Shown: piece after piece, positions 22,995-31,393 of the stretch | How positions within the stretch are numbered: position 1 is the stretch's first letter | How the letters are laid out: the number at the start of each line of letters is the position of its first letter | Assembly: GCF_003284975.1 (NCBI RefSeq) | Contig: NZ_QMEU01000046.1 | Coordinates: 1 to 34,845 of the forward strand | DNA from: Mycobacterium colombiense | GTDB lineage: Bacteria > Actinomycetota > Actinomycetes > Mycobacteriales > Mycobacteriaceae | Direction of reading: 5' to 3' | DNA length: 34,845 nucleotides | Program-made: the position numbers and the translations under genes | Notes under the pieces: generated by a model | The model's database searches: none | What the model saw: only the letters and a program-made list of their open reading frames with translations | Told to the model about the DNA's origin: nothing

Positions 22995-23864
22995 ATGGAA
23001 TTGGGATTGCATTTCATCGACTTCCTACCGGGAGACCCGGCCCGGCTGGGCCCGACGTTGACCGAGGTGGCCAAGGCGGCCGAGCAGGGCGGCGCGACGC
23101 TGTTCACGCTGGCCGACCACTTCTTTCAGATGGAAGCCATGGGACGGGCGGAGGACCCGTTCCTGGAGGGGTACACGTCACTGGGCTTTTTGGCCGGACA
23201 GACGACGACAATCGAGCTGAGCCTGTTGGTCACCGGCGTCACCTACCGTTATCCAGGTTTGCTGGCTAAGGCGGTCACGACGCTGGACGTCTTGTCGCAG
23301 GGGCGGTCGATGTTGGGACTCGGCGCGGCCTGGTACGACCGGGAACACACCGCCCTGGGCTTTCCGTATCCGCCGGTGAGCCGACGCTTCGAGATGCTCG
23401 AGGAAACACTGCAGATCTGCCGTCAGATGTGGAGCGACAACGACGGCCCGTACGAAGGCAAGCATTATCAGCTGGCCGAGACAATCTGTGCGCCACAACC
23501 GATTCGGCGTCCCCCGGTGCTGATCGGCGGGGACGGTGAAAAGAAGACGCTGCGTCTGGTCGCGCAATACGCCGACATTTGGAATTCCACGGTGACCGAG
23601 GTCGACGCGATCAAGCACAAGATCGAAGTGCTCAACCGTCATTGCGAGGCGGTCGGCCGCGACCCCGGAGAGATCCGCAAGACAGTCGGCTACTTCGTCA
23701 ATCCGTTCGAGGACCTGGACGGATATTTCCGGACCGTCGAGGGCTACGCCGGACTCGGCGTCGAGCTGGTCAATGCCGGTCCGTTCCCCGGTAATCCGGA
23801 CCCGGTCGGCTTCGTTCGACGCCTGGGCGACGAAGTGATTCCCCGGCTCGCCGAAATCGGTTGA
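22995..23864 (+). CDS. LLM-class F420-dependent oxidoreductase
   Basis: A 289-aa luciferase-like TIM-barrel protein, starting at ATG 22995 with GGAG 7 nt upstream. Signatures are ELGLHFIDF at the N-terminus, GATLFTLADHFFQMEAMG, SLLVTGVTYRYPGLLAKAVT with the usual bulge region, TLDVLSQGRSMLGLGAAWYD, RRFEMLEETLQICRQMW and RRPPVLIGGDGEKKTLRLVA. These match the F420-dependent actinobacterial group (TIGR03560-like, from memory). Substrate unknown. Coupled to the upstream marR gene; it ends 16 nt from the convergent lpqM stop. It is only distantly similar to the other LLM protein at 5806-6828. Confidence 0.92.
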   Translation: MELGLHFIDFLPGDPARLGPTLTEVAKAAEQGGATLFTLADHFFQMEAMGRAEDPFLEGYTSLGFLAGQTTTIELSLLVTGVTYRYPGLLAKAVTTLDVLSQGRSMLGLGAAWYDREHTALGFPYPPVSRRFEMLEETLQICRQMWSDNDGPYEGKHYQLAETICAPQPIRRPPVLIGGDGEKKTLRLVAQYADIWNSTVTEVDAIKHKIEVLNRHCEAVGRDPGEIRKTVGYFVNPFEDLDGYFRTVEGYAGLGVELVNAGPFPGNPDPVGFVRRLGDEVIPRLAEIG

Positions 23865-23880
23865 CCCGGTTGGTGATCGG

Positions 23881-25329
23881 TTAGCCGGGATAGCGCGAGT
23901 AACAGGCGTCCGCGTTGCCGGTCACGCCGCCGCGGAACGCGGCGATCCGGGTGAATCCGGCCGGCACGCTGGTGCCGTCCGCGTCGCTGGCGACCAGATG
24001 GTTGGTGAGCAGGCCGGCGACCGCCTCGTCGAGGTCGCCGGCGGTCAGCAGCAATTGGTTGTGCGAAGGCAGGTCGATCGGCTCGGCCATCTTCCGATGC
24101 ACCACGCCGGTCAGGCACGCGGTGCGCAGCGCGGTCCACGGGCTCTGCATCGGCAGGCCACGTTCATGCTGTACGGCCAGCGCGTATCTCGACATCACCA
24201 CCGACAGCGCGGTGTCGTCGCCCTGCGGCAGGGTCTGTTGCTTCTCGTCGGCGAGCGTACCCATCGCGGCGAGGCCGGGCAGATCGACCACGATGGTGTT
24301 GGTGGCCGGGCAGTAGGACGCCGGCGGGGTGGCCCTGGCGTCCGGGCACTCGGCCGGCTGGTAGGACAGCGCCGGCGGGCTGGTCGGGGCGAAGATCTTT
24401 CCCAGCAGCTCCATGAGATTCGACAAGGTGTCCTGGTTGATGGGCACCTCGCCGGTTTCGGGTGCGCCGGTGCTGGAGTCGACCCGCAGGGCGTTCGGCA
24501 GGTCGCCGCGGCGCTTCTCGATCTCCTTGCGGTTGATCGCCGCGCAGGCCGAGGCGCCGTTGAGGAATCCCATTTGGAAGGCGCTGATCCGGTCCAGGGC
24601 GGACCCGTGAGCGTCGTCGTTCTCGGTCTCGCTGTCCATGACCGGGTCCCGCGTGGTGATGATCCCGGCCAGCACGTGGTCGAGCCCGTCGGCAGTGCTC
24701 AGCGTGAAGCGCGGCGACTTGCCGTCGGCGACCCAGTACAGATAGACGCCCGCGAAGCAGTCGGCCTGCTGCTCGCGGACGATGGTCGCGTCGCGTCTGG
24801 TCACCAGCTTCGCCATCTGTTGCAGCGCATGCCCGAATTCGTGTGCCAACACACCGGTGACGGACATGTCACCGAAATACTTCTGCGCCATGGGCATGAA
24901 TACGCCGCGGTCCCAGGCGATCAGGTTGCACTTGCCGGTGTAGAAGGCGTTGACGAGCTTGTAGGTGTCGTTGTGGCACACGATCGGGCTGCTGGGATCG
25001 GTGGAGTTATAGGACACCATCTTGCTGAGCGGAACGAATTTGCCCTGCAGCGATTGGTCGTAGACCGACCTCCAGTAATCCTCGATGTCGTTGATCGACA
25101 GCAGTGCCAGGCTGTCGATGGGGCCGTTGTCGGTGTTGAGCACCTTGCCGGTGGGACTGGGCGCGTTCGAACGGATTCCGCTGGGTCCGTTGGTCGCGGG
25201 CAGCCCCCCGACCAGAAACGGGTCGTTGAGCATCGACAGGGCGCGTCCGTCGACGAAGGTCGTGCAGCCGACCACCAGCAGTGCCGCCGCCGACAACACA
25301 AGGGCCGACCTGAGCGCATGGCTTTTCAT
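23881..25329 (-). CDS. lpqM: Lipoprotein metallopeptidase LpqM
   Basis: A 482-aa exported lipoprotein. The start at ATG 25329 (with GAGG upstream) gives a signal peptide ending in the lipobox VVGC with C22; ATG 25341 is an alternative. The zinc peptidase motif HEFGH is at 163-167, followed by E186 and D190 in REQQADCFAG, the gluzincin-like third ligand region. Four or more cysteines suit an extracytoplasmic protein. In M. smegmatis LpqM is reported to be required for conjugal DNA transfer in the recipient or donor pathway; the function here is unproven. Convergent with the LLM gene. Confidence 0.9.
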   Translation of the reverse strand: MKSHALRSALVLSAAALLVVGCTTFVDGRALSMLNDPFLVGGLPATNGPSGIRSNAPSPTGKVLNTDNGPIDSLALLSINDIEDYWRSVYDQSLQGKFVPLSKMVSYNSTDPSSPIVCHNDTYKLVNAFYTGKCNLIAWDRGVFMPMAQKYFGDMSVTGVLAHEFGHALQQMAKLVTRRDATIVREQQADCFAGVYLYWVADGKSPRFTLSTADGLDHVLAGIITTRDPVMDSETENDDAHGSALDRISAFQMGFLNGASACAAINRKEIEKRRGDLPNALRVDSSTGAPETGEVPINQDTLSNLMELLGKIFAPTSPPALSYQPAECPDARATPPASYCPATNTIVVDLPGLAAMGTLADEKQQTLPQGDDTALSVVMSRYALAVQHERGLPMQSPWTALRTACLTGVVHRKMAEPIDLPSHNQLLLTAGDLDEAVAGLLTNHLVASDADGTSVPAGFTRIAAFRGGVTGNADACYSRYPG

Positions 25330-25586
25330 GACCAACCTCATCCCGACCGGCGACGGCGCAGCATCAAGGAAACTCATCCTAGAGGCATCGACCGTACCCG
25401 GCAGCGGGAATCGGGCGATCCAGCAAACGCCGGCCACACAGGTACCAGAACGGCGGTGCGGCACACCGCGGAGTGAAAGGGGCCCACACGAATCCCTCAC
25501 CCAACTATGGGATTGCGAGCCACAGTGCCAGTGCGCTCAGCGCGCCGATGCCGACCTCGCGTCGTGCGTCAACGTATGACCGTCGC
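25330..25586. other. Intergenic region between the DUF732 gene and lpqM
   Basis: A 257-bp gap between two minus-strand genes. The frames that cross it are Arg-rich shadows. An imperfect hairpin with arms AATCCC (25491-25496) and GGGATT (25509-25514) is the only structure seen. The lpqM promoter should lie here, but I cannot pick it out. Confidence 0.4.
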
Positions 25587-25973
25587 CTACGCAGCCCCCG
25601 GCGGCGGGAAGGGAATCCAAGGAATATTCCACCAGGCGATCGGGGGCGGCGGCTCGGTGGTCGGCTCACCGAGGTGTTGTGGGCAATAGGCACTGACGGC
25701 GCTGGTCGTGAAGCGGGTCGCGTCCGCCACGGTGTATCCGGCATTTTCCGACGACACACTTTGGATGACGTCGGCCTGGGAGTGGCCCTGGTCCATCAGT
25801 TCACAGGCCTTCTTGCCGACCCGAATGGCGACCGTGCCGTTCCGGTAAGGGACGCCGGCCTGGTCGAGCGCCGCCAAGAAGTTCGCATCCGGGTTGTCGC
25901 CCGGCTCGGCTTGGGCCGGCGTGGCCGAACCGATCACCGCGGCGAAGCTCGCCAGCACGAGAAGCATTCGCAC
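25587..25973 (-). CDS. Secreted DUF732 protein
   Basis: A 128-aa exported protein. The signal peptide (MRMLLVLASFAAVIGSATPAQA) ends at an AQA-EP site. The mature part shows the DUF732 pattern: DANFLAALDQAGVPYRNGT, then AIRVGKKACELMDQGHSQADV and a second cysteine in SAYCPQHLG, giving one likely disulfide. The Pro/Trp-rich tail (about 106-128) is unusual. The GTG at 25973 is chosen because AAGGA lies about 7 nt upstream; an ATG two codons later is possible. DUF732 proteins are common in mycobacteria, with no known activity. Confidence 0.87.
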   Translation of the reverse strand: MRMLLVLASFAAVIGSATPAQAEPGDNPDANFLAALDQAGVPYRNGTVAIRVGKKACELMDQGHSQADVIQSVSSENAGYTVADATRFTTSAVSAYCPQHLGEPTTEPPPPIAWWNIPWIPFPPPGAA

Positions 25974-26105
25974 GGCTTCATCCTTCTACAGAAAGCCGGT
26001 GTTGTCCTGTTGCGAATGCGGCTTAACGTTGCGCGGCGTCTCCCGCGGCATGCCGCCACCGAACGTCCATCCGGTTGTAGCAGCCGGGTTCGACACGCCG
26101 CGCCA

Positions 26106-27578
26106 TTACGGCACCCGGGTGCGATGCCTCTTGTTGTGCGGCGGCACGCCGTTGACCCCGCCGATGGATTCCGCGTAGCTGCCGACGACGAACCCGACGC
26201 CAGAACCCATGACCGCCAACGCTTCCCGATTGATGTTGTCGACGGTGTCACGAGGGCTCTGGAAGTTGGGATCGAACGCCACGCCGGCCTGACCACCCCA
26301 TAACCGGGCCTGCACGGGGCTTTTCGGCTGCGAGGCGCCGGTGGTCATGCCGCCGACCGGCACGCCGGCCACCATGAACGGGTGATAGTCGGCCCTGGTG
26401 TCCAAGGGCATGTCGGCGGGACGCTTGCCGGCAAGGTTCAGATAACCGGCCAGGGTGCGTTCGATGCCGGCCGATCCCTCGGGCACGTCCGCGGCCGAGA
26501 CGTTGGGTGAGGGCGGGCCGGACTGATCGCCGTCGTCGGTGAAGAATCCCGCGTTCGGCGACCCCAGCATGGTGAAGTTCAGGTACAGCGCGATGTCGTT
26601 GAGTTGGTCGCGGTCCATGCCGAACACGTAATCCATGACGCCGTTGCGGCCGTCCTCCTCGGCGCCCCAGAACACGAACCGCACTGCGTTGGTGACGGGG
26701 GCGAGCGGGCCCAGTTGCAGCGCCGTCTCCAGCACGGCGGCCACCCCGGAGCCGTCGTCGTTGATCCCGGGCCCGGCGCGGGAGCCGTCCAGGTGGGCGC
26801 CGACCACGACGACGTCGTGGGCCGACCCGGTCTTGGTCTGCGCCACGACGTTTCGCGAAGTGATGTTGAAGTTCTGCGCATCCAGCACCAGGTGTACCGG
26901 TGCCGTGGAGCCGGACAGCGCGGCGGCGCCGTAGGCGCCCAATACGGCGACCGGCACGGTCAGCTGCTTGAAGTAGCCGGGGCTGAACAGGGTGGGCGGC
27001 GCGCCCCGTCCGGTGGGCGAACTGAGCACGATCAGTGCGCTGGCGCCCTTGGCCACCGCGCTGTTCTGTTTGTCGACCACCGAACAGCGCGCGTCGTCCA
27101 CGACGGCGATCGCCCCTTTCGGCAGGGACGAGGGGTAATCGGTGGCCGCACAGCCCGAGGGCTGGGCCGGCCGGACCGGCTGGCCGGTCAGTCCGCCGGG
27201 CGGCGTCTGGACCAGCAGCGAGGCCTGGTCCACCGGATAGGTGCGGCCCGCAACCGTCAGCGCCGGCTTGCCCAACGACACGGTGTAAAGCCGGTCGAAC
27301 TGCGGCGTCTGGACGTCGAAACCCTTGTCGCGCAGCGTCTTAGCCACGTAGTCCACGGTCGCGTTGAAGCCGGGTGTTCCGTCTGCGCGGATGCCGCCGT
27401 TAGTGTTGGCGATGTTCTGCAGGGCGCGCAGATGGGTCAGCAGGCCCTCGACGTTCACCCGTTTGGCCAGGCTGTGCGCCAGGTCCGGGGTGGCCGTCGG
27501 CTGACCCGGCCGGGTGTCCGAACACCCGGCCACCAGGGCGGCCAGCAGCAGCAGCGTCGCGGCCAACCGGGACATCAT
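26106..27578 (-). CDS. LpqL-like M28 peptidase lipoprotein, probably catalytically impaired
   Basis: A 490-aa lipoprotein starting at ATG 27578, which overlaps the upstream lpqL stop (ATGATG). The lipobox is VAGC with C19. A PA-like insert (about 140-230) precedes the M28 core. Compared with the paralog, H262 (GAHLD), D274 (GINDDGSG), and E307-E308 (FWGAEE) are kept, but the fourth ligand Asp is T336 (NFTMLGSPN) and the last ligand His is Q440 (FDPNFQSP). Two zinc ligands are thus missing, so it may bind one metal or act as a non-catalytic partner. The PA-domain cysteine pattern is also partly lost. Confidence 0.9.
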   Translation of the reverse strand: MMSRLAATLLLLAALVAGCSDTRPGQPTATPDLAHSLAKRVNVEGLLTHLRALQNIANTNGGIRADGTPGFNATVDYVAKTLRDKGFDVQTPQFDRLYTVSLGKPALTVAGRTYPVDQASLLVQTPPGGLTGQPVRPAQPSGCAATDYPSSLPKGAIAVVDDARCSVVDKQNSAVAKGASALIVLSSPTGRGAPPTLFSPGYFKQLTVPVAVLGAYGAAALSGSTAPVHLVLDAQNFNITSRNVVAQTKTGSAHDVVVVGAHLDGSRAGPGINDDGSGVAAVLETALQLGPLAPVTNAVRFVFWGAEEDGRNGVMDYVFGMDRDQLNDIALYLNFTMLGSPNAGFFTDDGDQSGPPSPNVSAADVPEGSAGIERTLAGYLNLAGKRPADMPLDTRADYHPFMVAGVPVGGMTTGASQPKSPVQARLWGGQAGVAFDPNFQSPRDTVDNINREALAVMGSGVGFVVGSYAESIGGVNGVPPHNKRHRTRVP

Positions 27579-29065
27579 GACTTGGCGAGCACGTGCCGGG
27601 TCCGGTCCGCCATGGCGGGGACACCGTTGTGCCCGCCGAGGTCCTGCGCGTACATTCCCATCGCGTAAGCCACACCGCCACCGTTGATTCCCAGCGCGGT
27701 GCGGTCGATGTGGTCGAGGGTGTCGGTCTTTTGGTGATAGTTGGGGTCGAACGGTTGATCGGCGGTGCCGCCCCACAACTTGGCCTGGTCGGCGGACATC
27801 TTCCCCTCCGCCCCCGAGAACAGACCGCCGGCGGGGACGCCCGCCAAGGTGAACCCGTCGTAGTCGGACCGGCCGTCGAACGAGGTGTCCTGCGCGGTCT
27901 TGCCGGCCGACTTCAGGTAGGCGACCAGCGTGCGCTCGATACCGGCCGAGCCCTCGGGCACCACCGGCTGGCCGCGCGCGTCCGCGGGCAGCGATTGGTC
28001 GCCGTCGTAGGTGAAATAGCCGGGGTTCGGCGATGCGAGCATGTCGAAATTGAGGTACAGCGCAAGGTTTTTCAGCGCCGTCAGGTCCAGCGACTCGACG
28101 TAGTTGCGCGACCCGATCAGTCCGAGCTCCTCGGCGCCCCAGAAGCCGAACCGCAGCGCGTTGTGCACCGGTGGTGAATTCCCCAGTCGCACAGCGGTTT
28201 CCAGTACCGCCGCCACGCCCGATCCGTTGTCGTTGATGCCCGGCCCGTCGGGAACGCTGTCCAAGTGGGCCCCGGCCATCACCACGTCGGTCGCCGACCC
28301 GGTCTTAGTCTGCGCAATCACGTTGCGGGCGCGGAAGCTTTGGACGCTCGCGTTGAGCTTGATGGTGGTGGGGCCGGGCTGGCCGCGCAGCTGCACCCCC
28401 ACCGATTTGGTGATGCTCAGCACCGGAATCTTCACCTCGGTGGTCGGGCCGAGCGTGCCGCCCATCTGTTGTTCGTCGACGTTGTCGGCGATGATCATCG
28501 CCACGGCGCCGCGCTGTGCCGCGGCGTCTTCCTTCTGCGCGAACGGGCAGGTACCGCGGTCCACCAGCACCACGGCGCCCTGCAGCGGCAGGGCGGCGTA
28601 GTCGGCGGCCGCGCAACCCAAGTTGTTCGGCGGAGCGGTGACGAGCGGCCCGCTCACCCCGTCCGGCGGGGTACCCAGGCTGAAGTCCAGCGCGTGCGCC
28701 TCCACCGATCTGCCGCCGACGGTGAGCACCGGCTTCTCGCCGTGGAACACGCGCGCCGAGAATTCCGGGGTCTGCACGTCAAATCCGCTGCCGCGCAGGA
28801 CGTTCACCACATAATCGACGCTGGCCTCGTAGCCGGGCGTGCCCACCGCCCGGGTGCCGTTGTTGGCGTTGGCGATGTCTTGCAGCTTGGACAGGTGGGC
28901 CATCATCGCGTCGGTGGTGACCTTGTCACGCAGACCGGCGGCGAATTCGGCCGCGCCGGGGTGCGTTTGCTGCGAGTCGGACGACCGATGCGAACAGCCG
29001 GTCGAGAACGCGGTCAGGGCGACAACGGCCAGCATCGCCGGAATCGTTGTGGATTTGTTCAGCAT
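27575..29065 (-). CDS. lpqL: Lipoprotein aminopeptidase LpqL (M28 family)
   Basis: A 496-aa exported lipoprotein: signal peptide with lipobox STGC (C24), a PA domain (about 140-240, LVDRGTCPFAQKEDAA) and an M28 zinc aminopeptidase core. All expected residues are present: H267 (GAHLD), bridging D279 (GINDNGSG), catalytic E312 and ligand E313 (FWGAEELG), D341 (NFDMLASPN) and H444 (FDPNYHQK). It likely trims peptides outside the membrane. The ATG at 29065 was chosen by the signal peptide; the longer open frame lacks one. It overlaps the second copy by 4 nt. H37Rv has one lpqL here, as I recall. Confidence 0.93.
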   Translation of the reverse strand: MLNKSTTIPAMLAVVALTAFSTGCSHRSSDSQQTHPGAAEFAAGLRDKVTTDAMMAHLSKLQDIANANNGTRAVGTPGYEASVDYVVNVLRGSGFDVQTPEFSARVFHGEKPVLTVGGRSVEAHALDFSLGTPPDGVSGPLVTAPPNNLGCAAADYAALPLQGAVVLVDRGTCPFAQKEDAAAQRGAVAMIIADNVDEQQMGGTLGPTTEVKIPVLSITKSVGVQLRGQPGPTTIKLNASVQSFRARNVIAQTKTGSATDVVMAGAHLDSVPDGPGINDNGSGVAAVLETAVRLGNSPPVHNALRFGFWGAEELGLIGSRNYVESLDLTALKNLALYLNFDMLASPNPGYFTYDGDQSLPADARGQPVVPEGSAGIERTLVAYLKSAGKTAQDTSFDGRSDYDGFTLAGVPAGGLFSGAEGKMSADQAKLWGGTADQPFDPNYHQKTDTLDHIDRTALGINGGGVAYAMGMYAQDLGGHNGVPAMADRTRHVLAKS

Positions 29066-29118
29066 CGCGCCCCAGGTTAGACCGCCGCCGAACCGGCCCG
29101 GATCAGGACACGGCGGTA

Positions 29119-29544
29119 TCAGACATGCAGTGCGCTGAAGGGCGCAAACGGGATGTTGCGCACCACGAACCAGGCCAGCACCAGCGACAGCGTCACGGCG
29201 GCGGCCCAGCGACGGTGCTGCCAGCTGCGGATGCGCCGGCCCACCAGGCGCCCGTATGTCCAGGAAAAATAGGCCCACGTCAGCAGCACGACAGCCGCCA
29301 GGCCCAACGCGTTGAACCTGGCGGCCGCCAACAGGTTGCCGTGCAAGAGCGAATACACCATCCGCAAGCTGCCGCAGCCGGGACAGTCGATCCCCAACAA
29401 CGCCTTGGTGGGACAAACCGGCAGCGGACCGTTCGGGGTGGTCGGGTCACCCGCCCAGATGGCGGCGCACATCAGCGTCGTGGATGCTGCCACCACCAGT
29501 GGCGCACCCAAGCTCGCGTGCGCCGCCCCCCAGCGGGTCACCAT
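29119..29544 (-). CDS. DUF2752 integral membrane protein
   Basis: A 141-aa protein with about three membrane segments (about 12-32, 78-98 and 112-130). Between the first two is the DUF2752 signature with four cysteines: VCPTKALLGIDCPGCGSLR, then MVYSLLHGNLLAAARFN. CPGCG suggests metal or redox chemistry, but no function is established for the family. It lies 18 nt after the dispanin-like gene and 53 nt before lpqL on the same strand. The ATG is at 29542-29544. Confidence 0.88.
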   Translation of the reverse strand: MVTRWGAAHASLGAPLVVAASTTLMCAAIWAGDPTTPNGPLPVCPTKALLGIDCPGCGSLRMVYSLLHGNLLAAARFNALGLAAVVLLTWAYFSWTYGRLVGRRIRSWQHRRWAAAVTLSLVLAWFVVRNIPFAPFSALHV

Positions 29545-29562
29545 GATCGAACTCTAGAACCT

Positions 29563-29910
29563 TTAGAACATCGCGGCGAGTGCCGCGTTGGTGTTCGTGT
29601 TGAGCGCACCGACCGCCATCAGGATGCCGTAGATGATGCCCACGACGACGCCGATGGCCACCGACCAGATCACCCATTTCTTGGCGCTTTCGGCGGACGC
29701 CTGCGCCTCCGCGTAGCGGCCCTGCGCCCACAACCCGTTGACCTGGCTCGACTTGACGATCGCCACGATGCCGAAGGGAAGACAGCAGAACAGGGTCGCC
29801 AGAATCGACCACACCAGATAGTTATTCGGCGCTTCGCCGGCCGGCTGCTGCGGCGGGTAACCGGGAGACGGCGGCGGGTAATTGGGCGGCGGAGGAGGGG
29901 GTTGTGTCAT
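29563..29910 (-). CDS. CD225/dispanin-like membrane protein with proline-rich N-terminus
   Basis: A 115-aa protein. The first 28 residues are a Pro/Gly/Tyr-rich cytosolic tail (PPPPPPNYPPP). Two hydrophobic segments follow (about 32-52 and 78-102) with the dispanin pattern NYLVWSILATLFCCLPFGIV and AIVKSSQVNGLWAQGRYAEA, then QASAESAKKWV. Such proteins are widespread in actinobacteria and often sit beside DUF2752 or DUF4190 genes; their role is unknown. Start ATG 29908-29910, preceded by GGAGAATCC. Confidence 0.88.
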   Translation of the reverse strand: MTQPPPPPPNYPPPSPGYPPQQPAGEAPNNYLVWSILATLFCCLPFGIVAIVKSSQVNGLWAQGRYAEAQASAESAKKWVIWSVAIGVVVGIIYGILMAVGALNTNTNAALAAMF

Positions 29911-30247
29911 GGATTCTCCAGTCCAGAGAAGTTAGCTGACGTAAAGCGGTGCTAACCATACCCGAGCGGACTCTGATCGGCACTAGCAATGCAAAATCTG
30001 GTTTAGGGCCGCGCCGGGCGCAACGCGCCGAAGACACCACCGCATTCACCGGGCGGGTCGATTACCGCCGGGCTCAACATAATTCGCCAACGGGCGCGCC
30101 GAGCCACGCGGCACTATCATTTTACTGGACCTCTGCCCGTTGGGCCGGCGAAGGATGCCTACACAGACAATTGCCTGCGGAACGTATTGCTTTACCACGG
30201 CATAGACCTACTATCCGTGTTTAGAAGTCGCCGTTAAGGAGCCATTA
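29911..30247. other. 337-bp divergent intergenic region
   Basis: This gap lies between the divergent dispanin-like and secreted-protein genes and is less GC-rich than the coding DNA around it. The small frames in it are Arg-rich and lack good ribosome sites, so I call no gene. Its right end holds a plausible promoter and a strong ribosome site for the gene at 30248. Confidence 0.5.
30187..30241 (+). promoter_or_regulatory. Candidate promoter and strong ribosome site of the secreted-protein gene
   Basis: TTGCTT (30187-30192) and TACTAT (30209-30214) are spaced by 16 bp, a fair match to a housekeeping mycobacterial promoter. AAGGAG (30236-30241) sits 6 nt before the ATG at 30248 and is one of the best ribosome sites in the window. 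Confidence 0.4.
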
Positions 30248-30778
30248 ATGTCTGATTTCAGCAACGTGCTGAGCGCAGCGGTCCTAACGGCCCTCGCGGC
30301 CGGTTCAGCCTTAGCGGGCGGCGTCACTGCGAGCGCGGATCCCGCCACCACCGGCAACCCGTCGGATATCAATGCGCTTGCGGCCTCGCTGTCGAAGGGC
30401 TACGGCCTGAACAACTGCACTGCCGGAAACATCGACCGCAGCGCGCAACTGGCGGTACTCACCTGCGGGCAGAGTCCTGACCCGAGCGGCCCGGTTCAGG
30501 CCAAGTACGTCCTGTTCACCAACGCCGCCAACTTGGCCACCTCGTTTAAGGCCACCATCAAAGAGGACGTCCTGACCCCCTGTGGGGACGCCATCCAGTC
30601 GCCGTCGACCTGGCACAAGGACGGCGCCGCCGGCAGCGCCGGTCACGCGGCCTGCGGCACGTACCGCAACGGCGCCGAGATCATCTGGACCACCGACGCC
30701 AAGAACACGCTGAGCTACCTGCGCGCGTCCAACACCGACGTGGCTGCGCTCTACCGGTGGTGGCGCGCCAACGGGTGA
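30248..30778 (+). CDS. Secreted hypothetical protein, tandem copy 1
   Basis: A 176-aa exported protein. The signal peptide (about 1-31) ends at TASA-DP. The mature domain has four cysteines in LNNC, LTCGQS, TPCGD and AACGTY, likely two disulfides, and ends with ALYRWWRANG. I do not recognise a named family with certainty; similar domains occur as small secreted mycobacterial proteins and at the ends of some membrane kinases (from memory). The next gene is a clear duplicate, sharing LAASLSKGYGLNNC and WTTDAKN. Confidence 0.86.
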   Translation: MSDFSNVLSAAVLTALAAGSALAGGVTASADPATTGNPSDINALAASLSKGYGLNNCTAGNIDRSAQLAVLTCGQSPDPSGPVQAKYVLFTNAANLATSFKATIKEDVLTPCGDAIQSPSTWHKDGAAGSAGHAACGTYRNGAEIIWTTDAKNTLSYLRASNTDVAALYRWWRANG

Positions 30779-30868
30779 GATGCGGCGAAGGGCCGCAACC
30801 GATTCAAGAACAGATGACGAGAGACGTTCGCCCCTCTTTATTTCCATCAACCGCAGGGAGTCAGGAAA

Positions 30869-31390
30869 ATGTCACATCTCAACACCGCGCTGCGAGTCGT
30901 GTCGGCCGCAACCCTTACGGGCAGTTTGGCTTTCGCGGGTTGTGCCACCGCAAGCGCCGAACCCAACACGGGTAACGCGGCTGACCTCAACACGCTGGCC
31001 GCCTCGCTGTCGAAGGGCTACGGCCTGAACAACTGCAAGTCCCAAGAGCTGACCGAGGCGGGCGAGCTGGCCGAACTGGTGTGCGGGCAAAGCCCGGACT
31101 CCAGCGGACCGGGATCGGGTGTCTACGCGCTCTTCTCCAACAGCACCAACCTGGGCTCCGCGTTCAGTTCCACGATCAAGGACGTGTCCCTGGCCGCGTG
31201 CGGGGACGCCGGGCAGTCACCGGGAACCTGGAAGCAGAACGGCCAGACGGGCGGCCAGATCGCCTGCGGCACCTACAAGAACTACGCGACGCTGACCTGG
31301 ACCACCGACGCCAAAAACGTGTTGGGACACCTCACGTCGGCCAACTCCGATGTCAACGCGCTCTACCAGTGGTGGCGCACCAACGGCTGA
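30869..31390 (+). CDS. Secreted hypothetical protein, tandem copy 2
   Basis: A 173-aa paralog of the preceding protein, from ATG 30869, with AGGGAG and AGGAAA upstream. The signal peptide (about 1-31) probably ends at TASA-EP; it contains FAGC, but Phe at the -3 position makes a lipoprotein unlikely. The four cysteines (LNNC, LVCGQS, AACGD, IACGTY) and the WTTDAKN and YQWWRTNG ends are kept, while the segment after LNNC and the middle loop differ. The 90-nt gap between copies has no clear terminator. It ends 3 nt from the convergent SGNH hydrolase stop. Confidence 0.86.
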   Translation: MSHLNTALRVVSAATLTGSLAFAGCATASAEPNTGNAADLNTLAASLSKGYGLNNCKSQELTEAGELAELVCGQSPDSSGPGSGVYALFSNSTNLGSAFSSTIKDVSLAACGDAGQSPGTWKQNGQTGGQIACGTYKNYATLTWTTDAKNVLGHLTSANSDVNALYQWWRTNG

Positions 31391-31393
31391 CGC

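Noticed and set aside
23998..25476. 492-aa open frame on the plus strand
   Set aside because: Antisense to lpqM; Arg/Gln/His-rich shadow of a high-GC gene.
29949..30224. 91-aa frame in the divergent gap
   Set aside because: No ribosome site, mixed composition with no motif, and it overlaps the promoter of the secreted-protein gene.
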